Shown one piece after another: positions 1-10,200 of a stretch of 64,000 nucleotides of DNA (within the stretch, counting starts at the first letter, position 1; every line of letters begins with the position of its first letter). Under the pieces are notes generated by a model. It was not told the DNA's origin, ran no database searches, and saw nothing but the letters and a program-made list of their open reading frames with translations. Source of the DNA: Gyromitra esculenta (lineage: Eukaryota > Ascomycota > Pezizomycetes > Pezizales > Discinaceae); assembly GCA_038503075.1 (NCBI GenBank), contig JBCAML010000003.1, positions 1,178,001 to 1,242,000 of the forward strand. Direction: 5' to 3'. The position numbers and the translations under genes were made by a program.

Positions 1-1066
1 AGACTGGTCCATGAATCGTGATCCGGAATCTATAAGTGGCCACGTAAGCAGATGCTCCTGGTTGACGGTTAAAGAATATCACTTGGATACATGCAATACG
101 ATCGAACCTGTAAGCCGGTCTCATTTTCCGGATCCGAACAGTAAGTACGCCCCCCATTAATGTAGAATCGATTGTTGAGTACAGCACCCATGCATCACAT
201 CAGCTAAAAGGATTAGTCTTATTGACACAAGATAGTTACTTTGCTCATAGACACTCTGAACGAAAGTTTTGTTGCAGACTATCAATAGTAACCATGATAC
301 CGATAATAGCAATAACGATGGTGGTGGTATTGAAAAAAATTGATAGAGCGACTGAAGGGTTTTTATGATTCCAATGGGGGTCCTGGCGGAACCGTGAATA
401 TGATTTTGGATGAAATATCCGGCTACTTGCAGAAATGCTTCCCCCCTGTAGCTATGATGGAGAATGATGATGGGAAAGGGTTATTAAACTCCTTAACAAC
501 CAAGAGATTTGGCTTCTGGTATGCTTTGAAGATGAAAGTCCAGATAAATGTCGGAGAAACAGACGAATGCCTATAAACGTCCACTAGGCAAAAGCTATCG
601 CGTGTGGTGCGTAGGTGCGTAGGTGCGCACGGGTGCAGCATCGCTTGGGACGTGTATGCCTAAGGGTCAAGAGTCATCTTCCAGTATCAGCACGTAACCG
701 AAGTTAAAGTGTAGAATTAGCGGCATGAGAAATATCGCTTAGGTCTCTGATATTGCCCTTTCGCTTTAGGGACAGCTGGAGGGTCACTGACCGTCGCTAG
801 AAACAGAGGTTGCGTACACGGTACCGCACTCCGATTCCACAATGTCTTTAATTTCACGTTATCTAAATAATTCCTATACTTATTCAATGACTTTCTTACT
901 CACTAAGTAATCCATTAAACTGCAACTTATTAGACATGACCGACCGTACTCTACTAATACCGCATAAATTTAAGAATCTTACTCGTGATCGAGGCTCGCT
1001 AACTTCATGTATGACATGCCAGAAATTTTCTTGACTCAAGATACCGCTTGACTCTAGGAACACCAA
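1..1066. other. Gene-free stretch, left edge
   Basis: No supported gene. The ORFs here are short, overlap on both strands and match no family I know. The stretch lies left of the first dispersed repeat. The part just left of 1067 has weak similarity to the sequence left of the second copy at 16.7 kb, so the repeat may extend further than annotated. Confidence 0.5.
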
Positions 1067-1450
1067 CTAAATGACCCGGCCATACAAAATCGCCATGCTT
1101 TTTGATCACCGCTAACAACGACGAAGTCATTTACCATCTACACCTAGAAGATAAATAAAAAGAAAGATTGAGGAGATGTTTGAACTCCCAACCTGCCAAG
1201 TGATCGCATTTTTGCACAACCAGTAGGCCATCCAGAAGATTTATAGATTCTCTGAATCTCTGAATCTAATAGATTCGACTATTTCGATATCTTCAGGCTC
1301 AGAGTTAAAGACTTAGCAGATATCGAACATAAAACCACAAAAAAAAGAGTCTCTAGGAAGCAATTTTCTCCTATTAATTGCACATTCCTATCACTTGTTT
1401 CCCTTCTATAAGCTAGAATATATTCAGGCCTAAACGATTGGATCATTTAG
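1067..1450. repeat. Dispersed repeat with CTAAATGA-like ends, copy 1
   Basis: About 384 bp that matches 16754-17149 along its whole length with many substitutions and small indels. The left end reads CTAAATGACC and the right end ...GATCATTTAG, so the termini are short imperfect inverted repeats. Shared internal blocks include AGAAGATA.ATAAAAAGAAAG, GAGATGTTTGAAC and TCTCTAGGAAGCA. On the minus strand the GTTTGAAC block gives GTTCAAAC, like a pol III B box. It could be a small non-autonomous DNA transposon or a tRNA-related SINE. No coding capacity and no clear target duplication are seen. Confidence 0.6.
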
Positions 1451-1964
1451 CTAGGACCATTTAATAAAGAGCCGTTTATCCTTGCCCCCTAGAATTGAAC
1501 ACTTATACAGTCAAACATATTTGTATACGATGCTTCATTGCTCTATAACACTCTCTTCCAGACAGCCTGAAGATCCCTGGAAAATACCCAAGTCAAGAAG
1601 ATTTTGAACGCGCATACTAGAGAGAGAGATGCAGTACATATCACTCCGAATCGTTACGTGTAATTGTAACTACATGTATTTGCCCTGTAAATTCCATAAA
1701 ACACGGATGTATAAAAGATATGGGCCACCCTGTGATTGGATTATAAATTTTCGATCTCTTAAAGATTTAATCGACCCTGAAGCCTGGGCTTAAGCTTGAG
1801 CATGTCATACCTCGAAGCTGTCCTCCCAGACATCTCCACCACACCACACACAAAAGGACACAATGTTACTAAAATTGGGTTTCCCAAGTTCTCAAAGAAC
1901 ACACCCTCATATTCATCTAGCTACTAACCAAAAAAACCCCACATATATATATATGCTCTGACTC

Positions 1965-1980
1965 GTATTGAATCACTTTG
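1965..1980 (+). repeat. 16-bp direct repeat, left side of the repeat island
   Basis: The sequence GTATTGAATCACTTTG is exactly repeated at 10294-10309, directly after the A-rich tail of the retroposon copy at 10201. Bases on both sides of the 16-mer differ between the two sites. The length equals the target duplications around the other two retroposon copies. I infer that this is the left half of a target-site duplication. Confidence 0.65.
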
Positions 1981-2502
1981 CATGCTCGCTCTCTTCTACA
2001 CTTCACTCGGTTGAAATAACAACTCTTCCTTCTGCTTTGCAACGGGGTGACACAGGGCCAAAAGTCTTTAGCACTAAGGCTTCACCTCAGCTTCGTGAAT
2101 ACTTCTCCTCCTCTCATGATGCCCCCTTAGGGAAGCATCCATCATGATACACTCTCCACCCTTTGCCCTCTCCTAGTGAGACTCAAGGGCACCCTCTTTT
2201 CTCTTCGGCTGCAACTCGAATCTCGGCTATCATGATAGCCACTCGGATCTCGGTTACAGCCACTCTTCGCCCTCACTTAGTGTGCGCATTTGTCTCTACC
2301 TCGTTTGTGCTTGATGCACCAGTAGATTGCCACTAGTACTCTCACGGTCGGGTCTCTCGTTAAGCCCTTTAGTATCCCTGAAGGTGAGCAGTGCTACTTA
2401 AACGAGGTAACGAAACGTTTGAGAAGTACGATGTTTCTACAAGTTCTACGTGGGGGTCAATCTCAAGGTGAGATAAGTGCAGTGAAGTGGACAGCTTTCA
2501 CG

Positions 2503-2834
2503 GATGAAGTCAGGTAATGGGTTAGGGTTCGGTTAGAAAGGTTGTAACGGATCATGGGTTTCTTTTATAATGTCTTTGTTATTTGGCTATGTTCGGTTAT
2601 GTTCGGCTATAGGTTAAGGAAAGGAAAGCGGGGTATATAAGGGATGGATCTTGGTCGTTGTTGTTGTTTTTCTCTTCTTTCCTTAAGCAACGTTCTCGTT
2701 TACCTTCTCCTATAGTATTTGAATACTATCTCAGTTCTACCTCAGAATCCACGCTGTCGCTGTCTTTATCACACTGCACTTAACTCGACATGAGTTAGAC
2801 CCCTCATAGGACTTGTAGAAACATCACACGTGTA
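2503..2834 (+). mobile_element. Solo-LTR-like copy, truncated at right
   Basis: It begins TTTCACGGATGAA, as several other copies do. It has a TATA-like box (GTATATAAG) near 2635 and the CCTTAAGCAACGTTCTCG block near 2682, followed by a tail that matches 7800-7930. The tail stops at ACATCACACG where the TGTAAGACCGG element begins, so that element appears to have inserted here. The sequence from 1981 to 2502 holds a reversed LTR tail with a hairpin at 2367-2383. Confidence 0.55.
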
Positions 2835-3321
2835 AGACCGGTACTTTTTACCGCACAGGAAATCTCCAAGAAGCTTTAGATAACAATCTAGACGCTATAA
2901 CCTGCCCGGTTGCTATCTGCAACACAATACACAGGCGCAAGTCCTAACTGCTTCTTATGAACCGCTAAAACATAACCGTAGGGTTCAAAGTAAGGATCGA
3001 GCAAAGTTCCGTGAAGAACTTCCAATAGTAAGGTTTTTAATAACTAATCTTTGAAGAGGCGCTATGTAAGCGAGATAAAAGTAATTCACAAGTAAAAGAG
3101 TAATTTGCACGGAAATGATTTTGCTAGAAACAATATAATATTGATAAGGCTTGTTCTTCGTCGCTAATGATCCGACTCAGAGTTTACATCCACTGCGAGA
3201 GTATTTATAATGCCTCCTCTCTACTATGTTTGGGTATAGGATTGTGTAGAGGCGCTAACTACTTATGACAACATGAAACCACTTTGCCTTATCTCCATAC
3301 CTGATACCCCATTGAGTTCCC
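2835..3321 (+). mobile_element. TGTAAGACCGG element, longest forward copy
   Basis: About 490 bp starting TGTAAGACCGGTAC and ending near CCATTGAGTTCCCTGG. The first 130 bp recur at 4198 and 4361. The middle recurs near 4530 and 5270. The right half recurs at 5752-6017, and a reversed copy lies at 8640-9122. It starts with TG as LTRs do, but no partner LTR, primer-binding site or coding region is seen. It is always found inside or beside the solo-LTR-like family. Confidence 0.5.
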
Positions 3322-3334
3322 TGGCCCCTTTCAC

Positions 3335-3550
3335 GGATACAAAGGAATAATCAGGTCAAGGATATGGTATAGGTTGTGGGGGAATCTCGGTTAATGGTTG
3401 TAATGTTCTTTGTGTTTCGGTTGTTTTCGGGTACTCTCGGTTATGAGTCATAATAGTTGAAAAGCGGGGTATTTAAGAGATGGATTTTGTTCGCTTGCAT
3501 CTTCTCTTCTTTCTTTCCTTAAGCAACGTTCTTACTTTTCTTCTGCTGTA
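3335..3550 (+). mobile_element. Solo-LTR-like copy (5' part)
   Basis: It begins TTTCACGGATA and has the box GGTATTTAAGAG near 3468 and CCTTAAGCAACGTTC near 3517. It is then interrupted by the ~420 bp module at 3551. The matching reversed tail appears at 3985-4197, on the other side of the module. Confidence 0.5.
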
Positions 3551-3963
3551 TCTGTTATACCTGTACCTTTTGAAGGAGTTCCTGGCCCTGGAGTTACCCT
3601 ATCTTCGGAGTTACCCTACTTTAGCACCTTCCAGATCGGGACTGGAGCCTGTTACCCTGCCTCCAATCCTTCCAGTAGGTATAGTATTTGGAGAAGGGGG
3701 GACAGCACCAGAAAAGACCTGTCCCGGAGGGCAAAAATGCAAAACCGTCCGGTGGAATGGGACCCGGAGGGTATGTAGGGGAAGTGTCTGGCTTCGCTGT
3801 GGTTCAAACAGATTGCGAATTGGACCAAAACTGGCGGAGTTACAGACTGACAAAAATAAGGGAACGCATTGCTACGCGACGATTCAGATAGGTGAAATGA
3901 TCGTCTTGAAGAGACGAACGCAATGAAGACGAATATGTAACTCCCGTGTTACCGACATGCATA
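3551..3963 (+). repeat. Internal module, copy 1
   Basis: This is the first of three copies of a ~420 bp sequence (others at 6729-7155 minus and 8194-8614 plus). It starts TCTGTTATACCTGTACC and ends TTACCGACATGCATA. Overlapping ORFs run through it, but the longest open frame differs between copies and is broken by indels. For example, a GTAACCCCTAGGCCGTCAAG block present in copies 2 and 3 is missing here. It may be a decayed internal or gag-like region of the LTR element, but I recognise no protein domain. Confidence 0.55.
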
Positions 3964-3984
3964 CTGCTCGGAGAATCGCAGATC

Positions 3985-4197
3985 GGGGCCAGTCTCAAGG
4001 AGTGGGTTTCTTGTCAAGCTCTTGAGTATCCCTGAAGGTGAGCAGTGCTACTTAAGCGAGAGGTCAAGCGACAAGAGTCACGATGTTTCTACAGGTCCTA
4101 CGTGGTCCAACTCAAGGCGAGTTAAGTGTAAAGGTTTTCACAGTGACAGCGACCGCGAGAGTTCTGAGGTAGAACTGAGTGGTATTAAAACGATACT
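3985..4197 (-). mobile_element. Reversed LTR tail
   Basis: Reverse complement of the tail seen at 7820-8025, including the hairpin at about 4021-4037 and the GCAGTGCTACTTAAGCGAG block. It ends abruptly at ATTAAAACGATAC, where a TGTAAGACCGG element begins. Confidence 0.5.
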
Positions 4198-4560
4198 GTA
4201 AGACCGGTACTTCTTACCGCACAGGAAATCTCCAAGAAGCTTTAGATAACAATCTAGACGCTATAACCTGCCCGGTTGCTATCTGCAACACAATACACAG
4301 GCGCAAATCCTAACTGCTTCTTATGAACTGCTAAAAGATAACCGTAGGGTTCAAAGTTGTAAGACCGGTACTTCTTACCGCACAGGAAATCTCCAAGAAG
4401 CTTTAGATAACAATCTAGACGCTATACTTCTTGGTTCTATCCGCAACACAATACTGAGCGCAAGTCTGCTGCTTCTTATGAGCCGTAGAAGATAACCGTA
4501 GGGTTAAAGTAGGGATCGAGCAAAGTTAGTGAAGAACTTCCAATAGTAAGGTTTTAATAA
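4198..4560 (+). mobile_element. Two tandem partial TGTAAGACCGG elements
   Basis: One partial copy starts at 4198 and stops within GGTTCAAAG. A second copy starts again with TGTAAGACCGG at about 4358 and runs to TAATAACTAAC near 4560. The 5' ends are nearly identical while the second copy has several small deletions, which suggests unequal exchange or repeated insertion at one site. Confidence 0.5.
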
Positions 4561-5165
4561 CTAACATTTGAAGGGTCGTAGGCGCATGTGTAGTTTGAAT
4601 ATCGCATTTCTTTCTTGTTGGGTATCGTGTTCGTTCGAATATACTCTTCGTCTAACCAATCTGGAAGGACGAGTGCATTTGTGGACGCGTCGTGACTTTG
4701 AGGTTCGTGTCGCGTGAAGCAACAACAAAGTCTCTTGAAGAAATAAAGGATTAACTTTGCATGAAGAAAGTATTACTTGAAGATGAAACGAACGCAGGAC
4801 GCGAGAGTATGAATAAAAGTCGTATACCGCTGCTCTATACAATATAATATTGATAAGGCTCGTTCGTCGCTAATGATCGTAAGAAGGCCTTCTCAACGAT
4901 AGAACACTGGACTACTTATAGTAGTCAAGCGTCGAATACAAAGGCTATGTAATAACATGAACTAACATGAAGAAATCCCATAGACCCTGAAACGCTTTCC
5001 TTCGCTCCTACCCCTCTCATTATCGTATGGCGTGATTGTCGGGATTAACCGGCGACGCAACGTATAAGCGAATCGGGGAAGTGTCGATCGAAAGAGTCGG
5101 CCATTAATGACACAAGGAAACCAAACATCCAATCTGAATCTTATTAATAATCAACCAAGATTAAT

Positions 5166-5251
5166 AATAACCGACATGGTCGGGGATTGAACGCTAGTCC
5201 ATATGTGTGCATCATAAGCGAACTCAAGTCGTAACCAACTAAGCTACCAAT
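5166..5251 (-). pseudogene. tRNA-derived sequence with pol III boxes
   Basis: On the minus strand a perfect A-box consensus (TAGCTTAGTTGG) is followed about 45 nt later by a near-perfect B box (GTTCAATCCC). The D, anticodon and T arms do not pair as in a functional tRNA and the acceptor ends are not complementary, so this is not an intact tRNA gene. It could be a tRNA pseudogene or the head of a SINE inserted in the island. Confidence 0.45.
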
Positions 5252-5348
5252 AGGTATAACAAAAGTAAGGATCAAGCAAAGTTCCGTGAAGAACTTTCAA
5301 TAGTAAGGTTTTAATAACTAACGCTAAAGGGCCAAGGCCTTGCTAAGT

Positions 5349-5751
5349 TTCATGGTTGGTTACTTTCGTTGGTTCGCTAGGAACAGGGGTACGAGGTCGT
5401 TATGTTGTGTTGTTATTCTTTGTGTTTCTTTTGGTTTCCGTTGCGATGAGTCAAGTCTTTGTCATCAAACGAGTTGGAAAGCGGTATATAAGCGAAGGGA
5501 TTCCCCCTCTTGTTGTACTTTTCCTTTTTCTTCTCTTAAGCAACGTCTTCTATTGTCCACTCTCGTATTTCACAATACAAACCTCGGTTACACCTTGTAA
5601 CCCTTCGCTGTCGCTGTTCTCAAGTCATCATAACTTGACCCATTTGTAGAGCCTGTAGAATCTTCGCACCTATTCTCATCGTCGAATTCTTATTCAAGTA
5701 GCACTGCTCATCTCGAGGGATACTCGAGAGCTTGACAAGAATCCCGATCTT
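5349..5751 (+). mobile_element. Solo-LTR-like copy with both ends
   Basis: It starts TTTCATGGTTGG, has GGTATATAAGCGAAGGG near 5483, and then CTTAAGCAACGTC near 5536. It ends with the GTAGCACTGCTCATCTCGAG hairpin block (hairpin 5712-5728). A TGTAAGACCGG-element fragment lies on its left (about 5262-5345) and another begins near 5752. The short ORFs through it are not conserved between copies, so I do not call genes. Confidence 0.55.
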
Positions 5752-6017
5752 TGAGACTAAGCGAGATAAAAGTAATTCACAAGTAAAAGAGTAAATTGCA
5801 TGGAAATGATTTTGCTAGAAACAATATAATATTGATAAGGCTCGTTCTTCGTCGCTAATGATCCGACTCAGAATTTACATCCACTGCGAGAGTATTTATA
5901 ATGCCTCCTCTCTATTATGTTTGGGTATAGTGTGGTGTAGAGGCGCTAACTACTATGACAACATGAAACCACTTCGCCTTATCTCCATACCTGATACCCC
6001 ATTGAGTTCCCTGGCTT
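5752..6017 (+). mobile_element. TGTAAGACCGG element, 5'-truncated copy
   Basis: It matches the right half of the copy at 2835, from GCGAGATAAAAGTAATTC to CCATTGAGTTCCCTGGC, with a few substitutions. It ends exactly where the next LTR-like copy starts with TTTCATGGATGG. Confidence 0.5.
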
Positions 6018-6728
6018 TCATGGATGGATGTTCTGTTGATTGGTTAGGTACATGGGTACATGGTCGTTGCGTTTTGATATTTGTTCTTTGTGTTTCCATG
6101 GGTTTCTTGTTACAATGAGTCATGTCTTTGTCATTGGAAGAGTTGGAACGTGGTATATAAGCGAAGGGTTTTCCCCTCTTGTTGTACTTTTCCTTCTTCT
6201 TTCCTTAAGCAACGTCTTCTATTGTTCACTCTTGTATTCTACAATACAATCCTCGGTTACACCTCGTAACCCGTCGCTGTCGCTGTCTTCAAGTCATCCT
6301 AACTTGATCCACTCGTAGAGCCTGTAGAATCTCCTCGCACATTCTCGCTGTTGATTTCCCACTGAAGTAGCACTGTCTCAAGGAGCGGGTTTCTTGTCAA
6401 GCTCTCGAGTATCCCTCGAGATGAGCAGTGCTACTTGAGTAGGAAACCAACAATGAGCGAGTGTGTCTGAGCTCTACAGGCTGAGATGATGAGGACAATG
6501 ACAAATGGCGAGCTATTTATGAGAATCGAGATTGTATTGTATACACGAGTAAACAATAAGACGTACGAGAAGAGATGAGAAATGCATATACCACGTTCCA
6601 ACTCTTCCGATGACAAAGACATGACTCATCAGAATAAAGAAAAAACAACACACAAACAACAAATAAACAAACCCGACAACCAACTACCCCTGTACCTAAT
6701 CAATCAACATAACATCCATCCATCCATC
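6018..6728. mobile_element. Head-to-head pair of solo-LTR-like copies
   Basis: A forward copy (6018 to about 6378) carries GGTATATAAGCG and CCTTAAGCAACGTC. It is followed directly by a reversed copy (about 6380-6728), whose hairpin at 6404-6420 has perfect CTCGAG arms. Near 6378 the forward tail is cut in GTAGCACTG and the reversed tail takes over. Together they form a long imperfect inverted repeat. Confidence 0.55.
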
Positions 6729-7155
6729 GCATGTCGGTAACACGGGAGTTACATATTCGTCTTCATTGCGTTCGTCTCTTCAAGACGATCATTTCACCTA
6801 TCCGAATCGTCGCGTAGCATTGCGTTCCCTTATTTTTGTCAGTCTGTAACTCCGCCAGTTTTGGTCCAATTCGCAATCTGTTTGAACCACAGCGAAGTCA
6901 GACACTTCCCCTACATACCCTCCGGGTCCCATTCCACCGGACGGTTTTGCTTGACGGCCTAGGGGTTACTTTTGCCCTCCGGAACAGGTCTTTTCTGGTG
7001 CTGTCCCCCCTTCTCCAAATACTATACCTATTGGAAGAATTGGAGGCAGGGTAACAGGCTCCAGTCCCGATCTGGAAGGTGCTAAAGTAGGGTAACTCTG
7101 AAGATAGGATAACTCCAGGGCCAGGAACTCCTTCAAAAGGTACAGGTATAACAGC
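6729..7155 (-). repeat. Internal module, copy 2 (reversed)
   Basis: Reverse complement of the module at 3551 and 8194. It keeps the GTAACCCCTAGGCCGTCAAG block that copy 1 lacks. Flanks are LTR-family sequence on both sides. No intact ORF with a recognised domain. Confidence 0.55.
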
Positions 7156-7604
7156 ACGCTTTGAACGTGTTAGAACTTCACTTAAGTAGCACTGCTCACT
7201 TTCAGGGATACATAAGGGCTTAACGAAGGGCTGAACTGTGAGACAGCAACAGCGAGGGTTCTGAGATAGAACCGATATAGTATTCTAGTAAATACAGGAG
7301 AAGGTAATGAAAATGTTGCTTAAGGAAAGAAAAAAGAAGAGACAAAGAACAACTGAAATCCGTCGCTTAAATACCCCGCTTTCCCACGTGACAACCAATA
7401 CCCGACAACAACTGAACTACAAAGACATTATAATACCCCAGCATAATAATTCCCAAACTACAACCAAAAACCCTAATCCAATAACCGATCTTAATCCATG
7501 AAAAGGACAACCAGCATCTCACAGTTCGACACCTTTATTAAGCCCTTCAGTATCCCTGAGGGTAAGCCATGCTACTTAAGCAAGGTGTCGACACGTTTGA
7601 ATAT
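7156..7604. mobile_element. LTR-family fragments in both orientations
   Basis: It begins with a forward tail (GTAGCACTGCTC, hairpin-like 7200-7216). Then follows a reversed copy with GTTGCTTAAGGAAAG near 7312 and AAATACCCCGCTTTCCC near 7370, and then a reversed tail with the hairpin at 7545-7561. The segments are adjacent with no spacer. Confidence 0.45.
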
Positions 7605-8030
7605 TTCACGGATGGAACCAGGTAATAGGTTAGGATAAAGTCGTTGGAAGAATGAAGGGTTGTTGGAGTATAATGGCTTTGTTGTTCGGTTGCGTTCGGA
7701 TATTGTTAGGATGTTGATTGTGTGACGGGAAAGCGGGGTATTTAAGCGGAGGATTTTGGTCGTCTTTGTTCTTTCTCTTCTTCTTTCCTTAAGCAACGTT
7801 CTCGTTACACTTCTCTTGTATCAGTTTTAATACCACTTCGATTCTCCCTCGGAATCCTCGCTGTCGCCGTGAACCCCCGCCGATACTTCACCTTGAAGTA
7901 TACTCCCTGTAGGACCTGTAGAAACCTTGCACTCATCGAAACGAGTTGATACCTCGCTTAAGTAGCACTGCTCACCTTCGGGGATACTGAAGGGCTTAAC
8001 TGAGAGACTCAACCGTGAGAGAATAGTGCA
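7605..8030 (+). mobile_element. Solo-LTR-like copy, best reference copy
   Basis: It starts near TTTCACGGATGG and has GGGGTATTTAAGCGGAGG near 7736 and TTTCCTTAAGCAACGTTCTCG near 7786. Then follow GCTGTCGCCGTGAAC, the CTGTAGAAACCTTGCACT block and the terminal block GTAGCACTGCTCACC with the hairpin at 7976-7992. Order and spacing of these blocks are shared by the other copies. The TATA-like box, downstream pyrimidine-rich stretch and terminal hairpin resemble a U3-R-U5 layout, but that reading is inference. Confidence 0.55.
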
Positions 8031-8193
8031 ATATTTCTACAAGTTCTATAAGGGGTCTATCTCAGGGTGAGATAAGTGCAGCGAGGTGGACAGCGACAGC
8101 ATGGATTGTGAGGTAGAATGGAAGTATTTCATGGATTGAGGATCGGTTATAGGGTTAGGTTTCGGTTCGATGGTTGTTAGGGATTTTGGGGTT

Positions 8194-8614
8194 TCTGTTA
8201 TACCTGTACCTTTTGAAGGAGTTCCTGGCCCTGGAGTTACCCTATCTTTGGAGTTACCCTACTTTAGCACCTTCCGGATCGGGACTGGTGCCTGTTACCC
8301 TGCCTCCAATCCTTCCAAGAGATAGTATTTGGAGAAGGGGGGACAGCACCAGAAAAGACCTGTCCCGGAGGGCAAAAGTAACCCCTAGGCCGTCAAGCAA
8401 AACCGTCCGGCGGAATGGGACCCGGAGGGTATGTAGGGGAAGTGTCTGGCTTCGCTGTGGTTCAAACGGATTGCGACCGACCAAAAGCGGAGTTACAGAC
8501 TGACAAAGATAAGGAACGCAATGCCACGCGACGATTCGGATAGGCGAAATGATCGTCTCGAAGAGACGAACGCAATGAAGACGAATACGTAACTCCCGTG
8601 TTACCGACATGCAT
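8194..8614 (+). repeat. Internal module, copy 3
   Basis: Third copy of the ~420 bp module. It runs from TCTGTTATACCTGTACC to TTACCGACATGCATA and carries the block missing in copy 1. The upstream 70 bp (from about 8127) is the 5' end of an LTR-like copy (TTTCATGGATTG). Frames differ from copy 1. Confidence 0.55.
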
Positions 8615-8639
8615 ATCTTCTTCAGGCATCAGGGTAAGC

Positions 8640-9122
8640 AACTAACGTGGGAGTATCGGGTATGGAGATAAGGCGAGTGCGGTTTCATTGTATTGCATCA
8701 TAGAAGTAGCGCCTTTCTACAACACACTATACCCAAACATAGTAGAGAGACATTATAAATACTCTCGCAGTGGATGTAAACTCGAGTCTGATCATTAATG
8801 ACGAAGAACGCCTTTATCAATATTATATTGTTTCTAAAGAAAATTACTTCCGCGCTAATTTACTCTTTTACTTGCGAATTACTTTTATCTCGCTAGAAGC
8901 GCCTTGGCCCTTCAACGATTAGTTATTAAAACCTTACTATCGGAAGTTCTTCACGAACTTCGTCGATCCCTACTTAACCCTACGGTTATCTTTTACGGCT
9001 CATAAGCAGTTAGCAGATTGCGCTGTGTATTGTGTCATGGATAAAGAACTCAGTTATAGCGTCTAGATTGTTATCTAAAGCTTCTTGGAGATTTCCTGTG
9101 CGGTAAGAAGTACCGGTCTTAC
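8640..9122 (-). mobile_element. TGTAAGACCGG element, reversed copy
   Basis: Reverse complement of the element at 2835. Its 5' end (TGTAAGACCGGTAC on the minus strand) lies at 9122 and its right half reaches near 8640. It interrupts forward LTR sequence that resumes at 9123 (TTTCGTTATAATGG). Confidence 0.5.
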
Positions 9123-10085
9123 AGTTTCGTTATAATGGTATTGTATTTCGGCTGTTGTCGGTTATTGGACTTGTTGGGAAAAGTGGGGTATTTAACTGAT
9201 GGATTTTGTTCGCTTTTTTGTTCTCTTCTTCTTCTTTCTTTAAGCAACGTTCTCGTTTACTTATGCTTATCTTCGTTCTCGTATCCCCGAGATAAGCAGC
9301 TACTTGAATAAAACTGTCGACGAGAGTGTTCACGAGGTTCCACTGCCTACGAATGCTCAAGATAGAGACTTGATGACGGCGACAAATAAAAGCGTTATGA
9401 TAACCGATGTCAGTATTGTAAAATACAAGAGTGTACGATAGAAGACGTTGCTTAAAGAAAGAAGAAGGAAAAGTACAACAAGAGGGGAAATCCCTTCGCT
9501 TATATACTCATAATCCACCTCTTTGATGACAAACGTATGACTCATTGTAAAGGAAACCAACAGAAACATATAGAACAAACGACAAAGCGACGCAACAAAA
9601 CACCTATACCGCTAGCCGAACAACACAACAACCATCCATGAAATCTACCTGTATTACTTTAAAATACTATCTCGGTTCTATCTCAGAACCTTCGCTGTCG
9701 CTGTGAACATCGTCGATACTTCGCCTTGAAGTATACCCACTGTAGAACTTGTAGACACTCTGCACTCCTCGAACGTGTTAATATCTCGCTTAAGTAGCAC
9801 CGCTTACCTTCAAGGATACTGAAGGGCTTAACGAGAAACTGAACCGTGAGAAAGTAGTATTAAAATGACACAGTAGAAGCAAAACAAGAACGTTTCTTAA
9901 GAAAAGAAAGGAAAAGTACAACAAGTGATGAAAACCCAGCCCTTAAATACCCCGCTTTTCCCATACTCCAACGTATAACCGAAACCTAACCGAACAACAA
10001 AAGCATTATACAAAAAGAACGATGCGTGACAACTCAAACTTTATCCCTGTCCATTACCTAGTTTGATCTATGAAACAGCAGTATT
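9123..10085. mobile_element. LTR-family fragments in alternating orientation
   Basis: A forward fragment (9123 to about 9330) has GGGGTATTTAACTG, TTTAAGCAACGTTCTCG and a hairpin at 9277-9292. A reversed copy follows (about 9331-9650, with the CCATCCATGAAAT end), then a forward tail (about 9651-9870, hairpin 9808-9824), then a reversed 5' half (about 9870-10085). Sequence from 10086 to 10200 is not matched elsewhere in the window. Confidence 0.5.
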
Positions 10086-10200
10086 CTACCAATCACACAC
10101 ACTAAACTTCACCATCATCGGCTTCAATAACTATCTTGTTCACTGGTTATTTTGTTTCGTCTCTTTTGTATTTTCTTTTGTCTAGGAGGGTTGTGAGAGT

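Noticed and set aside
3480..3926. 148-codon ORF in the repeat island as a gene
   Set aside because: It spans an LTR-like promoter and the 3-copy module; the frame is broken by indels in the other copies and no domain is seen.
4561..6318. Short hydrophobic ORFs as membrane proteins
   Set aside because: They lie inside LTR-family copies, and their hydrophobic look comes from pyrimidine-rich tracts. They are not conserved between copies.
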